Assembly: GCF_001712755.1 (NCBI RefSeq) | Contig: NZ_MDKC01000008.1 | Location: 44,853 to 108,852, forward strand | DNA length: 64,000 bases | From: Gottfriedia luciferensis | GTDB lineage: Bacteria; Bacillota; Bacilli; Bacillales; Bacillaceae_G | Direction: 5' to 3' | Shown here: positions 51,314-59,756 of the stretch, one piece after another | Layout of the letters: the number at the start of each line of letters is the position of its first letter | Numbering within the stretch: position 1 is the first letter of the stretch | Made by a program: the position numbers and the translations under genes | Notes under the pieces: generated by a model | What the model was told of the DNA's origin: nothing | Databases searched by the model: none | The model's input: the letters and a program-made list of their open reading frames with translations, nothing else

Positions 51314-51556
51314 ATGAGTATGCCATTTGAATTTAATTGGTTAATTGTAACGAACGATCACGCCGTTAGACAAGAAAACAATCTATTCTCTTTAGAACTT
51401 AACGGGTACCATTTATTTCCTATTGATACACCAATCAATGTCTCCCGAAAGAATGATGAAAAACCTTTTGGAGTAGCTGTTATTCAAAGCATTGAATGGC
51501 GGAATAAGAATACTTATATGGTTTATGAACTAAAAGCAATTGATACAGTGAACTAA
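51314..51556 (+). CDS. DUF2584 family protein, 80 aa
   Basis: Start MSMPFEFNWLIVTND, then the LNGYHLFPIDTPINVSRK segment and a final beta-strand VYELKAIDT; matches the small Bacillus DUF2584 family. AAGGAG SD before ATG 51314. Function unknown. Followed by the duplicated terminator around repeat C1. Confidence 0.82.
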   Translation: MSMPFEFNWLIVTNDHAVRQENNLFSLELNGYHLFPIDTPINVSRKNDEKPFGVAVIQSIEWRNKNTYMVYELKAIDTVN

Positions 51557-51610
51557 GATGTTGAAGAAATTTTATTAGAGCCCCAAGCCTATTGCTTCTT
51601 TTCCAAAATA

Positions 51611-51637
51611 AAAAACGGATAGCTTAGCTATCCGTTC
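51611..51637. terminator. Left copy of duplicated terminator at repeat C1
   Basis: AACGGATAGC/GCTATCCGTT hairpin after the DUF2584 gene. Confidence 0.75.
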
Positions 51638-51639
51638 TA

Positions 51640-51797
51640 GTGTGTAGACAAAGTCCTAAAAATCTGATTTTCAGACTGATTGCAAGCGCTTGACTTTCGA
51701 GGCGCGAAGCCTGGTGAGGAGCGGAGTTACCTTTGACGGTAATGAGCACCACAGACAGGCGAAGCAACGAAGAAAGCGAGCGTTTGTCAACAGTCTG
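51640..51797 (+). repeat. Repeat family C, copy 1
   Basis: About 158 bp, starting TGTGTAGACAAAGT and ending GTCAACAGTCTG. The inner 132 bp are bounded by perfect inverted repeats TTTCAGACTG (51669) and CAGTCTGAAA (ending 51800, overlapping the terminator copy). The body is shared with 55643-55802: GAGTTACCTTTGACGGTAAT, AGGCGAAGCAACGAAGAAAG. Non-coding. Confidence 0.78.
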
Positions 51798-51829
51798 AAA
51801 CGGATAGCCTTAGCTATCCGTTCTTTTTA
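51798..51829. terminator. Right copy of duplicated terminator at repeat C1; convergent with the esterase gene
   Basis: AACGGATAGC/GCTATCCGTT hairpin with TTCTTTTT tail; one loop base differs from the left copy. Confidence 0.78.
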
Positions 51830-51841
51830 GGCCTTAAACCA

Positions 51842-52426
51842 TCATAACTCGATAATCGATTGATATGCCTGTTTTGCTAAAGCATTATGACCAAGTTCAT
51901 TTGGATGAACGCCATCAGTACCTTCAAAAAACTCCGAGTTTAGATTCTTATGTTGTTGAAATGGAATTCGAAAATCAATGAGATTAAATTGATTCACTTT
52001 TACCATTTTCTCGATTCGATTAGCTAACTCTTGTGCCTTCAACACAAATGTATCAAAACCAGCAATCGGTTCCCACACTTCTTCATGATTGATATGATCT
52101 ATATGGATTGGTGGATGGATTGCTAAAATAGGTTGAATACCATTGTGCATTGCTTGCTTTACCATCGAATAAATATTTGAAAGTATATAGTTTATTTCAA
52201 CATCCCACCACAAATCATTTCCACCTGCACAAATAATAACGTGTGATGGATTATTTAATATGACATCATGGTAAAATCGTGACAGCATTCCAGTACTTGT
52301 ATCTCCTGAAATCCCTTTATTAATAACCTCGACTGATAATTCATTTTGAAGAATAGTTGGCCATGCATCAACTTTCGAGATTCCTAAGCCTTCTGTAAGG
52401 CTATCACCGATACATATAATCTTCAT
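51842..52426 (-). CDS. SGNH/GDSL-family esterase, cytoplasmic
   Basis: 194 aa. Block I GDSLTEGLG (nucleophile Ser), block II NKGISGDTSTG, block III GGNDLWW, block V DGVHPNELGH (Asp/His). No signal peptide. Hydrolyses esters of small acyl substrates. It lies 4 bp after the symporter gene and was probably co-transcribed with it. In a carnitine-like setting it could release carnitine from O-acylcarnitines (inference only). Confidence 0.87.
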   Translation of the reverse strand: MKIICIGDSLTEGLGISKVDAWPTILQNELSVEVINKGISGDTSTGMLSRFYHDVILNNPSHVIICAGGNDLWWDVEINYILSNIYSMVKQAMHNGIQPILAIHPPIHIDHINHEEVWEPIAGFDTFVLKAQELANRIEKMVKVNQFNLIDFRIPFQQHKNLNSEFFEGTDGVHPNELGHNALAKQAYQSIIEL

Positions 52427-52430
52427 CTTC

Positions 52431-53906
52431 TCACCATTGTTCCTTTATAGTTTCTTGTCTCACCCTTGGTCTTATTTTTATTAAATAAGTTATTCCACTA
52501 ACTCCAAACATAAAGACAATATTAATCGTGAATGCAATAAATCCTGAATCAAAATCTTTCAAAAATTGAGGAGCATGAGGGAATATTGTTCCAAAAGTTG
52601 TATTTTTTATTGTTACGTATGCTACTGTAACTAGTCCAGATAGTATCCCTGCAACTGCACCTATTTTTGTAACTGGATTACGTTTAAAGAACGTAACAAT
52701 TAGTGCAGGGAATAATTGTAAGACGAAGCTATATGCCATTAATAAAAGAGAAAGCATTGTCTTTCCACCATAAAATGTAAAAAATAATGCGATTAAAGCA
52801 ATGATCGGGACTAAAATTCTTGTAAGTCCTGCTAACTTTGCATCGCTTGTTTCCGGTTTTATTGCTTTATAAATATTTTTAGAAAGTAAGGTTGAGGCAG
52901 TTAATAATAACAACGAACTAGGAACTAAAGCTGCTAGTAAACCAGCCGAGCCAATTACACCAATAAACCAAGGCGGAAGTGTTGCTTTAGCAATTTCGAA
53001 TAAAACTAAATCAGTACGTCCATCTGGTATATGTGGCATTTGTAAAAGTGCAGTAAAACCAATAAAAAGAATAAAAACCATCAAAATTTGATAAAGAGGT
53101 ATAAGTGCCGCATTTTTACGTAATGTTTGTGAGTCCTTTGATGATAGACTTGCTCCGAAAACATGCGGCCACATATATTGACCGAGCGCAATAATTAAAC
53201 AAACTGATACATACCATGAGATACTATAGCCAGACTTAGGTAATAATAGGAACCCGGGTTTAGCGGCATCTAATGTTCTAAACATCGGTTCTACACCACC
53301 GTAAAAATGGAAAGGTAAATAAATCCCTAAAAACAAAATTGTTATGAGCATCAAAATATCTTTTAATATAGCTGTAAATGCTGAACCATGAATTCCTGAA
53401 ATATAAACAAAGATTGTTACAACAATTACACCAATCCACACTGCTAAATTTGGAGAAATAGCGCCGTAGGAAGCTTCAGATACTATTATTTTTATTCCAT
53501 TTAGTTGGAGGACCATATATGGAACAATTGAAACAACTCCAACTAGTGCAACAAGTAGTCCTAATGATTTACTATTATATTTTTTAACAAAGAAATCTGG
53601 CTGTGTTAATAAATTATGTTTTTTTGCATAGCGCCAAATGTGAGGTAAGATCCAAAATGGAATAATATAAGTAACAGCACAGAAAATATAGATTACTGGA
53701 CCACCCATCGAATAAGATGCACTACTAGCTCCTAAGAAAATAAACGTTGTAAACATTTCACCTGCCATAAGGACGAACATGACAATACTACCAAAATTCC
53801 GATCCCCGACTACCCATGATTCCATATTCATTTCTCTTCCTCTTCGGGCACGGATACCTAAATAAAGAGCTATTAGAAACGTAATTCCAATTAATAGAAT
53901 GCTCAT
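52431..53906 (-). CDS. Sodium:solute symporter (SSS family)
   Basis: 491 aa, about 13 membrane helices. N-terminal GDRNFGSIVMFVLMAGEMFT and the SSS core region FGASLSSKDSQTLRKNAALIPLY; the overall pattern is that of PanF/PutP-like permeases. GGAGG SD. Start overlaps the DUF3311 gene by 4 bp. It probably imports the substrate of the adjacent sigma-54-controlled catabolic operon with sodium (inference). Confidence 0.88.
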   Translation of the reverse strand: MSILLIGITFLIALYLGIRARRGREMNMESWVVGDRNFGSIVMFVLMAGEMFTTFIFLGASSASYSMGGPVIYIFCAVTYIIPFWILPHIWRYAKKHNLLTQPDFFVKKYNSKSLGLLVALVGVVSIVPYMVLQLNGIKIIVSEASYGAISPNLAVWIGVIVVTIFVYISGIHGSAFTAILKDILMLITILFLGIYLPFHFYGGVEPMFRTLDAAKPGFLLLPKSGYSISWYVSVCLIIALGQYMWPHVFGASLSSKDSQTLRKNAALIPLYQILMVFILFIGFTALLQMPHIPDGRTDLVLFEIAKATLPPWFIGVIGSAGLLAALVPSSLLLLTASTLLSKNIYKAIKPETSDAKLAGLTRILVPIIALIALFFTFYGGKTMLSLLLMAYSFVLQLFPALIVTFFKRNPVTKIGAVAGILSGLVTVAYVTIKNTTFGTIFPHAPQFLKDFDSGFIAFTINIVFMFGVSGITYLIKIRPRVRQETIKEQW

Positions 53907-54091
53907 TGATTTTCCTCCTGTTTCTCTAATATTGCATTACTAATAAAAAGGCAAACAGATGTGATTACTAACCAACTCGCAGACCAAAATACAATAAATG
54001 GTAATCCTAATATGTAAGGCTCCACTCGATTCACAACACTTAATGATCCTATGAAAGCAAAAATAGTTAAAAAAATTGCTAAATATTTCAT
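53903..54091 (-). CDS. DUF3311 small membrane subunit of the symporter
   Basis: 62 aa, two membrane helices, GLPFIVFWSASWLVITSVCL. DUF3311 proteins are encoded directly upstream of SSS symporters and overlap them, as here. AAGGAGG SD before ATG 54091. Likely accessory subunit. Confidence 0.83.
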   Translation of the reverse strand: MKYLAIFLTIFAFIGSLSVVNRVEPYILGLPFIVFWSASWLVITSVCLFISNAILEKQEENQ

Positions 54092-54197
54092 TCCGTTTCC
54101 TCCTTGTCTTTAAGTTGATTATTTAAAAAATTCTGTTAATATTTTATAGACTTATGTTAAACTCGTTTTATAAAATAGTAAAATCTTACTCTCTTAT

Positions 54198-54211
54198 TGT
54201 AAGCGCTTAAT
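54198..54211. promoter_or_regulatory. cre-like (CcpA) site before the sigma-54 activator gene
   Basis: TGTAAGCGCTTAAT, good match to TGWAARCGYTWWCA except the end, 13 bp upstream of ATG 54224, within the 132-bp divergent gap. A bound CcpA would block the activator gene in good carbon conditions (inference). Confidence 0.5.
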
Positions 54212-54223
54212 AAAGGAGCATAA

Positions 54224-55588
54224 ATGATGAAAAGTTATTCTAATCTTTCAGAAATACTAGAATTTGATAAAGAAGTGTTGCTAAATATTTTAAACTATTC
54301 TTCAGATGAAATTTATATTTTAAACCGAAATCTTGAAATCATTTATGTTAATAAAATGTGCGAGCAACATTACGGTTTACGACAGAACGAAATTATAGGA
54401 AAACATAATGACATTTTTTTGGAAAAAGGGTATTGGACCCCTTCAATTATTCCAATAGTTTTAGAGAAAAATAATACCGTTACAATCAATCAGACTACAC
54501 ATACTGGTAAAGAATTAGTAACAACTGCCATTCCAATTTTCAATCCTATTAATAAAAAATTAGATTTCATTTTTATTACATCTCGCGAAAAGAATTATAT
54601 TTCTATAATTCATAATAACACTTATGAAATGCTTGATTCGAGCAAACATTTTAATTCAAATGGATTTTTAACAATTGACGAAGAAATGACAAATATCATT
54701 GAATTTTGTAAAAAGATTGCTCCTGTTGATACAAATATTTTAATTCAAGGTGAATCGGGAACAGGAAAAGGTGTACTAGCAAAATATATTCATGATTTAA
54801 GTAATCGGAATGCCGGTCCTTTTCTCGCCATTAATTGTGCTGCCATTCCAGAAGATTTATTGGAATCTGAACTATTTGGCTATGCAACGGGCGCATTCAC
54901 AGGAGCCTTAAAGAATGGAAAAATTGGCTTACTCGAAACTGCAAATAAGGGAACAATTTTTTTAGACGAAATCGGAGAAATTTCTTTGAAATTCCAAGCA
55001 AAATTACTCCAAGTATTACAAGATCGTAGCTTTTTTTCAGTAGGTGGCAGAGAATTAAAAAAGGTTGACGTTCGTATTATTACGGCGACGAACCGTAATC
55101 TATTAGAAATGGTAAAATCAAAACAGTTTAGAGAAGATCTATTTTACCGATTAAATGTAATTGATATTCAAATTCCTCCACTTAGAAATAGAAAAAAAGA
55201 TATTCCTATATTAGCTGATCATTTCTTAACTAAATTCAATCATAAATACAAAGTGAACCGCACATTCTCAACAAATGTAAAAAATACTTTTGAAGCTTTT
55301 CAATGGCCAGGTAATATCAGACAACTTGAAAATATTATTGAAAGACTTGTTATTACTAGCGAATCAGTCATACGATTGTCTGATTTGCCGTCGCAATTAA
55401 TTCCTGAAAATCATCCAGTTACAATCCAAGAGGATAATTCATTGGAAAATATTTTGGAAGAAACTGAGAAAAAAATGATTATCGAATCTTACAGGATTCA
55501 TAAGAGCTCTCGAAAAGTTGCAAAGGATCTTGGTTTAAGTCAAACAAAAGCAAACAAATTAATCCAAAAGTATTGTAAAAACGAATAG
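54224..55588 (+). CDS. PAS-domain sigma-54-dependent transcriptional activator
   Basis: 454 aa. PAS sensor (about 20-110), AAA+ domain with Walker A GESGTGKGVLAKYI (about 176-190), the sigma-54 contact loop GAFTGA, Walker B GTIFLDEIGEI, R-fingers, and a Fis-type HTH at the C-terminus (SSRKVAKDLGLSQTKANKLI). AAAGGAG SD. It lies between the symporter operon and the catabolic operon whose promoter at 59505 is a consensus sigma-54 site, so it is the likely activator. The PAS domain is the candidate ligand sensor. Confidence 0.93.
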   Translation: MMKSYSNLSEILEFDKEVLLNILNYSSDEIYILNRNLEIIYVNKMCEQHYGLRQNEIIGKHNDIFLEKGYWTPSIIPIVLEKNNTVTINQTTHTGKELVTTAIPIFNPINKKLDFIFITSREKNYISIIHNNTYEMLDSSKHFNSNGFLTIDEEMTNIIEFCKKIAPVDTNILIQGESGTGKGVLAKYIHDLSNRNAGPFLAINCAAIPEDLLESELFGYATGAFTGALKNGKIGLLETANKGTIFLDEIGEISLKFQAKLLQVLQDRSFFSVGGRELKKVDVRIITATNRNLLEMVKSKQFREDLFYRLNVIDIQIPPLRNRKKDIPILADHFLTKFNHKYKVNRTFSTNVKNTFEAFQWPGNIRQLENIIERLVITSESVIRLSDLPSQLIPENHPVTIQEDNSLENILEETEKKMIIESYRIHKSSRKVAKDLGLSQTKANKLIQKYCKNE

Positions 55589-55606
55589 ATTTTGACTGAT
55601 TAAACT

Positions 55607-55642
55607 AAAAGGGAGATACTTCTATAGTATTTCCCTTTTTTT
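55607..55642 (+). terminator. Intrinsic terminator of the activator gene
   Basis: AAAAGGGA.ATACT/AGTAT.TCCCTTTT stem then T-run. Repeat C2 begins at its end. Confidence 0.82.
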
Positions 55643-55802
55643 GTGTAGACAAAGTACTAAAAACTTGCTTTTCAGACTGATTGCGAGCGCTTGTCTTTCG
55701 AGCCGCGAAGCCAGGTGAGGAGTGGAGTTACCTTTGACGGTAATGAGCACTGCGCTGAACAGGCGAAGCAACGAAGAAAGCGAGCGTATCAACAGTCTAA
55801 AA
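55643..55802 (+). repeat. Repeat family C, copy 2
   Basis: About 160 bp, same order as C1 with TTTCAGACTG (55670) and CAGTCTAAAA (55793) ends, placed immediately after a terminator. No second terminator copy is seen on the right, where the dehydrogenase stop follows. Confidence 0.75.
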
Positions 55803-55805
55803 TAA

Positions 55806-56900
55806 TTAATTTTTTTGAGTCTGTAAAACATTCATATTAGAAGCTATCAATTCAACAATACAATCCCCTACTTCTGAAGTGGAAGATGAACCCCCTAGAT
55901 CAGGCGTTAAGACATTTTTTTCAATTAATAATTGTTCAATTGCGGTAAGAATTACCTTACCATATTGTTCATACCCTAAATGATCGAGCAACTGGCTAGC
56001 TGACCAAATTGCTGCAAGTGGATTTGATAACTGTTTTCCAGCTATATCTGGAGCTGAACCATGAATTGGTTCAAACATTGATGGATATACTCTCTCAGGA
56101 TTTATGTTTGCTCCAGCTGCAAGTCCCAAACCTCCTGCAATAGCCGCACCTAGATCTGTTAAAATATCACCAAATAAATTAGAAGTCACTACTACCTCAA
56201 ATCGTTTTGGATCTTTAATCATGAGCATAGCAGCTGCATCAACAAGATAAGAATATGTTTTTACTGAAGGATATTCTTTGCCCACTTCTTCAAATAGTTG
56301 ATCCCAAAATACCATTGAGTAATTTAGAGCATTACCTTTACTTATGCTTGTTAATGTTTTTCCTTGTTTTAGGGCTACTTCGAATGCATATCGAATGATT
56401 CGTTCAGTACCTTTACGTGAAAAGACGCTATTTTGTAAAACTACTTCATTCTCTTTTCCTCTATATAGCCAATCTCCTGCACCTGCATATTCACCTTCTG
56501 TATTCTCTCGGATAAATAACATATTTATATCTTCAGAATTGAAATTAACGAGAGGGCACGGTGCTCCTTTTAATAAAGTTATAGGACGTATATTCACGTA
56601 TTGATCGAAGCTCTTACGAATTTTTAATAGCAAGTCCCACAATGAGATATGATCAGGTACACCAGGAAATCCAACAGCTCCTAAATAAATTGCTTCAAAT
56701 TCTTTTAATCTTTCAATCCCATCATCATCCATCATTTTTCCGTATCGCGCATAGTACTCACAGCCCCAAGGGAAAGACGTAAATTCAAATTGAAAAGTAT
56801 GATCGAGACTAGCTATTTTATTTAAAACTTTCACGCCTTCATTAATTACTTCCGGCCCTATTCCATCCCCTGGAATAACTGCTATTTTATGTGTTTTCAT
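55806..56900 (-). CDS. D-malate/tartrate dehydrogenase (isopropylmalate dehydrogenase superfamily)
   Basis: 364 aa. Start KIAVIPGDGIGPEVINEG, metal/substrate region ENTEGEYAGAGDW, and VVTSNLFGDILTDLGAAIAGGLGLA. It has the DmlA/TtuC size and pattern rather than LeuB. Family reaction: NAD-dependent oxidative decarboxylation of a 2-hydroxy-acid such as D-malate to pyruvate. Third gene of the sigma-54 operon, 24 bp after the aldehyde dehydrogenase. In the proposed route it consumes D-malate made from malic semialdehyde. Confidence 0.87.
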   Translation of the reverse strand: MKTHKIAVIPGDGIGPEVINEGVKVLNKIASLDHTFQFEFTSFPWGCEYYARYGKMMDDDGIERLKEFEAIYLGAVGFPGVPDHISLWDLLLKIRKSFDQYVNIRPITLLKGAPCPLVNFNSEDINMLFIRENTEGEYAGAGDWLYRGKENEVVLQNSVFSRKGTERIIRYAFEVALKQGKTLTSISKGNALNYSMVFWDQLFEEVGKEYPSVKTYSYLVDAAAMLMIKDPKRFEVVVTSNLFGDILTDLGAAIAGGLGLAAGANINPERVYPSMFEPIHGSAPDIAGKQLSNPLAAIWSASQLLDHLGYEQYGKVILTAIEQLLIEKNVLTPDLGGSSSTSEVGDCIVELIASNMNVLQTQKN

Positions 56901-56924
56901 ACCATATCTCCTACCTTACTTAAT

Positions 56925-58370
56925 TCAGTTTTGATTCCAGACAATTAGCTTCATCTCTGTCATTTCTTCAACTGCAAACTTTATCCCTTCTCTTCCAGTT
57001 CCGCTTTCCTTCACACCACCATAAGGCATATTATCCACTCGGAACGTTGGAACATCATTAATGATTACCGCACCTACATGGAGCTCGTTTGAAGCAAGTA
57101 GTGCATTCGATACGCTATCCGTATAGATTCCAGCCTGTAGCCCATAGTGTGAATTGTTTACATGGGAGATGGCTTCACGGATTGATTTCACCTTAGTAAC
57201 CGTTACAATTGGAGCGAATACTTCCTGACAAGAAACCTTTAAACTAGGTGTACAATTAGCAATAATTGTTGGCTCTAGTATATTTCCTTGTGCTTTACCA
57301 CCTGCTAGAATAGTTGCATTGCTTTGTTTAGCTTCTTCAATCCAGCTTAACGTTCGATCTAATTCATCCGGAGTTATTAATGAAGAAAGATATGTTTCAT
57401 GGTCGAACGGATTACCAAGTTTTAATTGTTTAGCTGCCTCTACAAATTTATTAGTAAACTCTTCGTAAATCTCTTCATGAACAAAAATTCTCTGTAAAGA
57501 AATACATACTTGACCTTGATTTGAAAAAGCACCCATTATACATCGATCAATAATTTTATCAATATTAATATTTTTATCAATAATGACGGCAGCGTTTGAT
57601 CCAAGTTCAAGCGTTGTTTTCTTTAACTTTGCTTTATTCCTTATGTTAATCCCAACACTAGTACTACCAGTAAATGTAATCATGTTTACTCGACCATCTT
57701 CAACAATCGTGTCGCCAACCGTACGGCCAGGACCCGTTACAACGTTTAATACACCATCCGGTAAGCCAGCTTGTTTGAATAGCTTAGCTATAAATAGTGC
57801 CGAAAGCGGCGTTTGAGATGCCGGTTTTAAAACCACCGTATTTCCAGACGCAATCGCTGGACCAACTTTATGAGCCACTAGATTCATAGGAAAGTTAAAT
57901 GGAGTAATCGCTCCAATTACACCAATCGGATTTCTTACTGTATATCCTACTCTTCCTATACCACCAGACGCAGCATCAAACGGAATTGTTTCTCCATGTA
58001 TTCGCTTTGCTTCCTCTGCTGCAAATTTATATGTTTCAATTGTTCGGGTTACTTCTCCCAATGAAAATGTAATTGGTTTAGCAGTTTCCCTTGTAATAAT
58101 TTCCGCTGCTTCATTAAAATTTTCTTTTAATAACTGTACGACATTTTCAAGAATTTGTGCTCTCAAAAATGCAGGCATTCTAGCAAACTCGTCTTTCGAC
58201 TGATATGCTGCTTCAATAGCCTGTTCTGTTTGTTCTTTAGTTGCAACAGCAATCTCTGAAATTACTTCTCTAGTGTAAGGGGAATAGAGGTTTGAATACT
58301 CTTTTGTTTGTACCTCTTCTCCATTAATAAATAAATGCTTTTTTATCGGACTCACTTTGTTTATCATCAT
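56925..58370 (-). CDS. Aldehyde dehydrogenase, probable malic semialdehyde dehydrogenase
   Basis: 481 aa. N159 in ITPFNF, base E255 in LELGSNAAV, nucleophile C289 in NQGQVCISLQR. The ELGSNA/QGQVC sub-type includes lactaldehyde, phosphonoacetaldehyde and sulfoacetaldehyde dehydrogenases that take small anionic aldehydes. Start overlaps the Rieske gene stop by 4 bp. Here the aldehyde is probably malic semialdehyde from the oxygenase (inference); phosphonoacetaldehyde is an alternative given the AEP island 8 kb away, but the operon partners argue against it. Confidence 0.86.
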   Translation of the reverse strand: MMINKVSPIKKHLFINGEEVQTKEYSNLYSPYTREVISEIAVATKEQTEQAIEAAYQSKDEFARMPAFLRAQILENVVQLLKENFNEAAEIITRETAKPITFSLGEVTRTIETYKFAAEEAKRIHGETIPFDAASGGIGRVGYTVRNPIGVIGAITPFNFPMNLVAHKVGPAIASGNTVVLKPASQTPLSALFIAKLFKQAGLPDGVLNVVTGPGRTVGDTIVEDGRVNMITFTGSTSVGINIRNKAKLKKTTLELGSNAAVIIDKNINIDKIIDRCIMGAFSNQGQVCISLQRIFVHEEIYEEFTNKFVEAAKQLKLGNPFDHETYLSSLITPDELDRTLSWIEEAKQSNATILAGGKAQGNILEPTIIANCTPSLKVSCQEVFAPIVTVTKVKSIREAISHVNNSHYGLQAGIYTDSVSNALLASNELHVGAVIINDVPTFRVDNMPYGGVKESGTGREGIKFAVEEMTEMKLIVWNQN

Positions 58371-59452
58371 TCTTCCTCCAAAGCTCTTAGGACCGTTTCA
58401 TGGAACTGTACAATTGCTTTCTCTGACGATGAATAAAAGCCTTTATTAAATGCTCGTGAACGGAATCCAACTTGTTCTAATTCAACTAGTTCAACATCTT
58501 CATTTCGAACCACTTCTGCAAATTCAACTAAGTCTTTTTCTTCTTGTGTTAAATTTTCATCTCTAAAGTAGTAAGTATAGACTCCAAGTGTTGTTTCATG
58601 GTCGATAGGAATCATTTGGATCGTAGCAATATTTCCTGGGCCAGGATAAATGGTCATCATTAAATTTGGCCATAACCAATAGAAAGTACCACCTTGCATT
58701 TCTACTTCATTAAAATCTAATGATCCCATTTTCTTATTTGCTTTTACGACCGATCCTTGAACAGAATAATTTTGACATGTAATAATTTGATAGTCTTTCA
58801 TATCTAGCGTAGCAACAAAGCTAGGATGCGCTACATGACAATGATCACACTCTAAATAATTATCAATGAATGCTTTCCAGTTTGCTTTAATAATTCTCGA
58901 TTTACTGCTCGTTCTTTTTAATTCACTTAAAAAAGGAAATTTACTTAGCTTTTCAAAAAAGTCTCCATATGTTTCAATTAACGATGTAGCTTGATCATCT
59001 AAATTAACGAAAATAAATGACTCAGCAATTTCCATCCTTACAGATCGTAAACAAGCATTTGATACACAAGCTAAATCTTCCCCTCTAAAGTTAGGAGCTT
59101 TATTTAATTTACCATCTAAATGAAAAGTCCATCCATGGTAACCACATTGTAGAATTTTTTTATTTCCACTTTCATTTTTCTCTAGTTTAGTTGCTCGATG
59201 AGGACATACATTATAAAAAGCTTGAATAACCTCATTCTTGTCGCGAGTTACAATAATCGGTTCACCCGCTACCTCGGCAGTGAAGAAATCTCCAATATTT
59301 TCTAACTGACTAACATGCCCAACTAATTGCCAAGTCTTTGAAAAGATTTTTTCTTGTTCTTGTTCTAAAACCTTTGGATCAGTGTATAAATCATACGTTA
59401 AAGTTCTTTCGAAGATTTCAGTTGTTGCATTTTGTACTTTATTAAAAGTCAT
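58367..59452 (-). CDS. Rieske oxygenase, quaternary-ammonium type (CntA-like carnitine monooxygenase candidate)
   Basis: 361 aa. Rieske cluster C83-x-H85 and C103-x2-H106; mononuclear iron ligands H204 and H209 with D319. The bridging residue between the centres is Glu (E201-x2-H204-x4-H209), as in CntA, YeaW and GbcA, whereas most Rieske oxygenases have Asp. These enzymes oxidise methylated amines or the carbon next to N+. CntA splits L-carnitine into trimethylamine and malic semialdehyde. GGGGAG SD before ATG 59452. No reductase gene (CntB type) lies in the window. Glycine betaine or stachydrine are alternative substrates. Confidence 0.85.
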   Translation of the reverse strand: MTFNKVQNATTEIFERTLTYDLYTDPKVLEQEQEKIFSKTWQLVGHVSQLENIGDFFTAEVAGEPIIVTRDKNEVIQAFYNVCPHRATKLEKNESGNKKILQCGYHGWTFHLDGKLNKAPNFRGEDLACVSNACLRSVRMEIAESFIFVNLDDQATSLIETYGDFFEKLSKFPFLSELKRTSSKSRIIKANWKAFIDNYLECDHCHVAHPSFVATLDMKDYQIITCQNYSVQGSVVKANKKMGSLDFNEVEMQGGTFYWLWPNLMMTIYPGPGNIATIQMIPIDHETTLGVYTYYFRDENLTQEEKDLVEFAEVVRNEDVELVELEQVGFRSRAFNKGFYSSSEKAIVQFHETVLRALEEE

Positions 59453-59504
59453 TTACAAAAACTCCCCTCACATTTCCCTAATTTTTTCCCCTATATCTTT
59501 TACC

Positions 59505-59521
59505 TTGCAATAACCGTGCCA
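59505..59521 (-). promoter_or_regulatory. Consensus sigma-54 (-24/-12) promoter of the Rieske operon
   Basis: On the minus strand TGGCACGGTTATTGCAA matches TGGCACG-N4-TTGCW exactly, with transcription expected to start near 59495, about 40 bp before the ATG. Fits the adjacent sigma-54 activator. Confidence 0.92.
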
Positions 59522-59552
59522 GGATTAAAGAACTCCAATAAATCAACATTTA

Positions 59553-59571
59553 TTGAGTCTTAACGACTCAA
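59553..59571. promoter_or_regulatory. Inverted repeat, candidate activator (UAS) site
   Basis: TTGAGTC-N5-GACTCAA, perfect seven-base arms, 32 bp upstream of the -24 element. Enhancer sites for PAS-sigma54 activators are usually inverted repeats upstream of the promoter. Not proven. Confidence 0.5.
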
Positions 59572-59576
59572 ATTAA

Positions 59577-59630
59577 TAAAAAAAGTGAACTGAATACAAC
59601 TCGATTGAGTTATTTTCAGTTCACTTTTTG
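59577..59630. promoter_or_regulatory. Large nested palindrome upstream of the sigma-54 promoter
   Basis: AAAAAGTGAACTGAA/TTCAGTTCACTTTTT arms with an inner ACTC-GATT-GAGT. It could be a terminator facing either way or part of the activator binding region; no gene ends into it directly. Confidence 0.5.
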
Positions 59631-59723
59631 AGTTGGATAAGAGCAATTAATAAATTCAATTACTTACAATGTGCATTATCTTGATCTAATACTTGAATTA
59701 TATTAACAAGTTTCCTTAAAATT

Positions 59724-59753
59724 AAAAAACTCGCAATGATTTACGAGTTTTTC
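59724..59753 (-). terminator. Intrinsic terminator of the RNA-ligase-like gene
   Basis: AAAAACTCG/CGAGTTTTT stem next to the stop at 59757. Confidence 0.78.
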
Positions 59754-59756
59754 AAC

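Noticed and set aside
56925..58370. Phosphonoacetaldehyde dehydrogenase (PhnY) belonging to the AEP island
   Set aside because: Sub-family fits, but the gene overlaps the Rieske gene and lies in the sigma-54 operon; the AEP island already has PhnX for that aldehyde.
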